DNA of 64,000 nucleotides from Coprococcus sp. GTDB lineage: Bacteria; Bacillota; Clostridia; Lachnospirales; Lachnospiraceae. The stretch spans positions 26,892-90,891 of the forward strand of contig JAEDGN010000003.1 in NCBI GenBank assembly GCA_016297495.1, read 5' to 3'. The translations under genes were made by a program, and so were the position numbers. Below, piece by piece: positions 62,395 to 64,000 of the stretch (the stretch's first letter is position 1; every line of letters begins with the position of its first letter). Under the pieces are notes generated by a model. It was not told the DNA's origin and searched no databases. It worked only from the letters and a program-made list of their open reading frames with translations.

Positions 62395-63733
62395 AGGATT
62401 GATGACAAGCGGGTCTATTCCGAAAAGAATATTCTGGTTTTCAGTACCGTTGTTGCTGGGCAATCTGTTCCAGCAGCTGTATAATGCTGTTGATTCAGCT
62501 ATTGTAGGCCGTTTTGTCGGTAAGGAGGCATTGGCGGCAGTGGGATCGTCCATGAGTATGATCAATCTGGTGGTCAGTCTGTTTATGGGTATTGCAATCG
62601 GGGGAACGGTCTGCGTGTCTCAATATTATGGGGCCAGAGATAAAGAGGGACTGCATCACGCTATTCACACGATTGCCGCATTTTCACTTGTGGCCGGTGT
62701 TCTGATGTCCATTCTTGGGGTGGTTTTGTCGAAGCAGCTGCTGATTGCTATGGGAACACCGGATGAGGTGCTGGAATATTCCACATTATATTTTAACATA
62801 TTCTTTGGCGGTGCCCTTCCTCTGGTTGTCTACAATATGGGCAGTGGTTTGCTTAGGGCAGTGGGGGATTCGAAACGTCCTTTGTACTATCTGATTGTTT
62901 CTTCTATATTGAATATTATTTTTGATCTTCTTTTTGTTGCTGTATTTCACTGGGGAATTGCCGGTGCGGCCATTGCGACTGTCCTGGCTCAGGGAATCAG
63001 TGCGGTGCTGGTAGTCAGGGTACTGATTACGACACATGAAGATTATAGGCTGATCCCGAAGGATATACGTTTCTATGGACGGCAGCTGAAAAATATTATT
63101 TCAGTGGGGCTGCCAAGTGGTATACAGAATGCCGTCGTATCTTTTTCCAATGTGTTTGTACAGAGCAGCATTAATTCCTTTGGCACATTGGCCATGGCCG
63201 GATGCGGCGCTTACATGAAGGTGGACGGTTTTGTATTGCTGCCGGTTATGAGTTTTTCCATGGCTATGACCACATTTACCGGACAAAATATGGGGGCCGG
63301 CAATTATGAACGTGTGAAAAAGGGAATTAAAACAGGAGCCTGTATGAGTATGGGAACAGTTATAATCATCGTACTGTTCCTTCAGGTGGCAGCAGAACCT
63401 ATATTATCCATCTTTTCTACGGATCCTGAGGTGGTGGCTATTGGCATTCAGATGATGCATGTTTTGTCCGTGGGATACATACTTGTGGCTTTGTCCCATG
63501 CCCTGGCAGGTGCCCTTCGGGGAGCAGGTCTGACAAAAGTGCCTATGGTGGTCATGATCGGATGCTGGTGTGTGCTGCGTATTCTCTGGATCAAATATGT
63601 GGGTAAACCGATGGAAAGGCTGGATGTGGTGCTGATGGGATATCCGGTCACATGGTTGTGCAGTGCGGTTATCATGCTGATCTATATAGCAAAAGTGGAT
63701 TGGATCCATTATTATGAGAAGCATCTGAAATAA
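62375..63733 (+). CDS. MATE family efflux transporter
   Basis: 452 residues with about twelve helices. PLLLGNLFQQLYNAVDSAIVGRFVGKEALAAVGSS at the start and the second-half repeat (LPSGIQNAVVSFSNVFVQS, GCGAYMKVDGFVLLPVMSF) are typical of the DinF/NorM-type MATE fold, which exports cationic drugs or metabolites using Na+ or H+. The ATG at 62375 follows AAGGA. Overlap with the MFS gene indicates one transcript carrying both transporters. Confidence 0.92.
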   Translation: MEVQRDRGLMTSGSIPKRIFWFSVPLLLGNLFQQLYNAVDSAIVGRFVGKEALAAVGSSMSMINLVVSLFMGIAIGGTVCVSQYYGARDKEGLHHAIHTIAAFSLVAGVLMSILGVVLSKQLLIAMGTPDEVLEYSTLYFNIFFGGALPLVVYNMGSGLLRAVGDSKRPLYYLIVSSILNIIFDLLFVAVFHWGIAGAAIATVLAQGISAVLVVRVLITTHEDYRLIPKDIRFYGRQLKNIISVGLPSGIQNAVVSFSNVFVQSSINSFGTLAMAGCGAYMKVDGFVLLPVMSFSMAMTTFTGQNMGAGNYERVKKGIKTGACMSMGTVIIIVLFLQVAAEPILSIFSTDPEVVAIGIQMMHVLSVGYILVALSHALAGALRGAGLTKVPMVVMIGCWCVLRILWIKYVGKPMERLDVVLMGYPVTWLCSAVIMLIYIAKVDWIHYYEKHLK

Positions 63734-63962
63734 AAGTCTTTGAGCTAAGAGCAGATAAAGGAACTGGGATATGTAAGCCTGGTCAATCGTTATTATAAAC
63801 ACAAAAAAGAAGAGAAATGAACATGCAGAAAACGCAGCCCAATCAAAACCAATGTCATTTAGATAAGATGACAATCCAAGATCTCAGTGTTAGAAATAGC
63901 ACTGGGGTCTTTTTTTGTAATAAATGCTTGACATACAAGCCAAAATCAAGGAGGTCGCATAC
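63734..63962 (+). other. Intergenic region with possible gene remnant and terminator
   Basis: In the MATE frame, two stops after the gene, a 23-codon open stretch (63749-63817) reads EQIKELGYVSLVNRYYKHKK and then ends at TGA. It has no start codon; it may be a decayed gene end or chance. A terminator (63879-63917: AGATCTCAGTG/CACTGGGGTCT, then seven T) follows. A TTGACA at 63928-63933 is too close to the next ribosome site to act as a -35. Confidence 0.4.
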
Positions 63963-64000
63963 ATGAACAATTCCACTTTGATCAAGGATAAGCTTCTCTC
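63963..64000 (+). CDS. N-terminal fragment of an unknown protein
   Basis: AAGGAGG 7 bases upstream of ATG 63963 gives a credible start. The visible residues are MNNSTLIKDKLL, too few to identify. The gene continues beyond the right edge. Confidence 0.6.
   Translation, partial: MNNSTLIKDKLL

Noticed and set aside
63824..63967. 47-codon frame with a weak ribosome site before the last gene
   Set aside because: It runs through a terminator and the next gene's ribosome site.

Overview
The window reads as chromosomal DNA of a Gram-positive anaerobic Clostridia, most likely a Lachnospiraceae species. Support comes from strong AGGAGG-type ribosome sites before almost every gene, moderate GC, class III fructose-1,6-bisphosphatase, AddAB instead of RecBCD, a lysine riboswitch on dapA, and families typical of gut Clostridia (GGGtGRT protein with a NifU-like partner, DUF5688, a DUF6323/DUF6179-like pair). 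I see no rRNA, tRNA, CRISPR array, prophage, transposase or plasmid gene. It is ordinary core genome with a few unusual spots.

Layout. 0-4.5 kb: a very long terminator hairpin, two divergent ABC-F ATPases and a TraX-like membrane protein. 4.5-9.9 kb: a small unknown ORF and luxS on the minus strand, then a plus-strand module of response regulator, ABC ATPase, ABC permease (interrupted by an in-frame TAA) and histidine kinase, followed by a beta-propeller lactonase. 10-13.4 kb: an uncharacterised two-gene unit and typA/bipA (minus). 13.7-21.1 kb: a tandem-OB-fold SSB, a cobalamin adenosyltransferase, riboswitch-controlled dapA, then dapB, fbp and nadE. 21.1-33.1 kb: an FMN-binding-like membrane protein (minus), addB-addA, a membrane-anchored protein, a methyltransferase, hslO and a DUF5688 protein. 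33.2-40 kb: hisS, aspS, a DUF1294 protein, glyA, then minus-strand HAD and LUD genes, then a transaldolase-family gene. 40-45.7 kb: topB, a left-handed beta-helix protein, a CPBP protease, and the NifU-like/GGGtGRT pair. 45.8-50.1 kb: an L-2-hydroxyacid dehydrogenase and its probable LysR regulator, an orphan substrate-binding lipoprotein, udk and a 58-residue minus-strand gene. 50.2-53.7 kb: small unknown genes around an ADP-ribosylglycohydrolase, then a class I aminotransferase. 53.9-63.7 kb: a methionine-synthesis operon (probable reactivation protein, homocysteine methyltransferase/MTHFR fusion, MetH without its activation domain), an RNA methyltransferase, enolase, and MFS and MATE transporters. 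A new gene begins at the right edge.

How the genes fit together. dapA and dapB catalyse the first committed steps of lysine/diaminopimelate synthesis, and dapA is under lysine control. glyA (serine to glycine plus methylene-THF), the MTHFR fusion and MetH form a one-carbon to methionine route, and LuxS recycles the homocysteine moiety. fbp, the transaldolase-family enzyme, enolase and the hydroxyacid dehydrogenase belong to central carbon flow. AddAB, SSB and TopB serve DNA repair and topology.

The best leads are: the permease with an in-frame stop inside an otherwise intact two-component/ABC module; a perfect 15-bp inverted repeat whose right arm covers the enolase start codon; an ABC-F protein with a degenerate second ATP site; the NifU-like/GGGtGRT pair with its own palindromic leader; MetH apparently reactivated in trans by a very divergent partner; and several small genes that simple length cut-offs would miss. 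Functions are assigned from recognisable motifs only; no database search was run.
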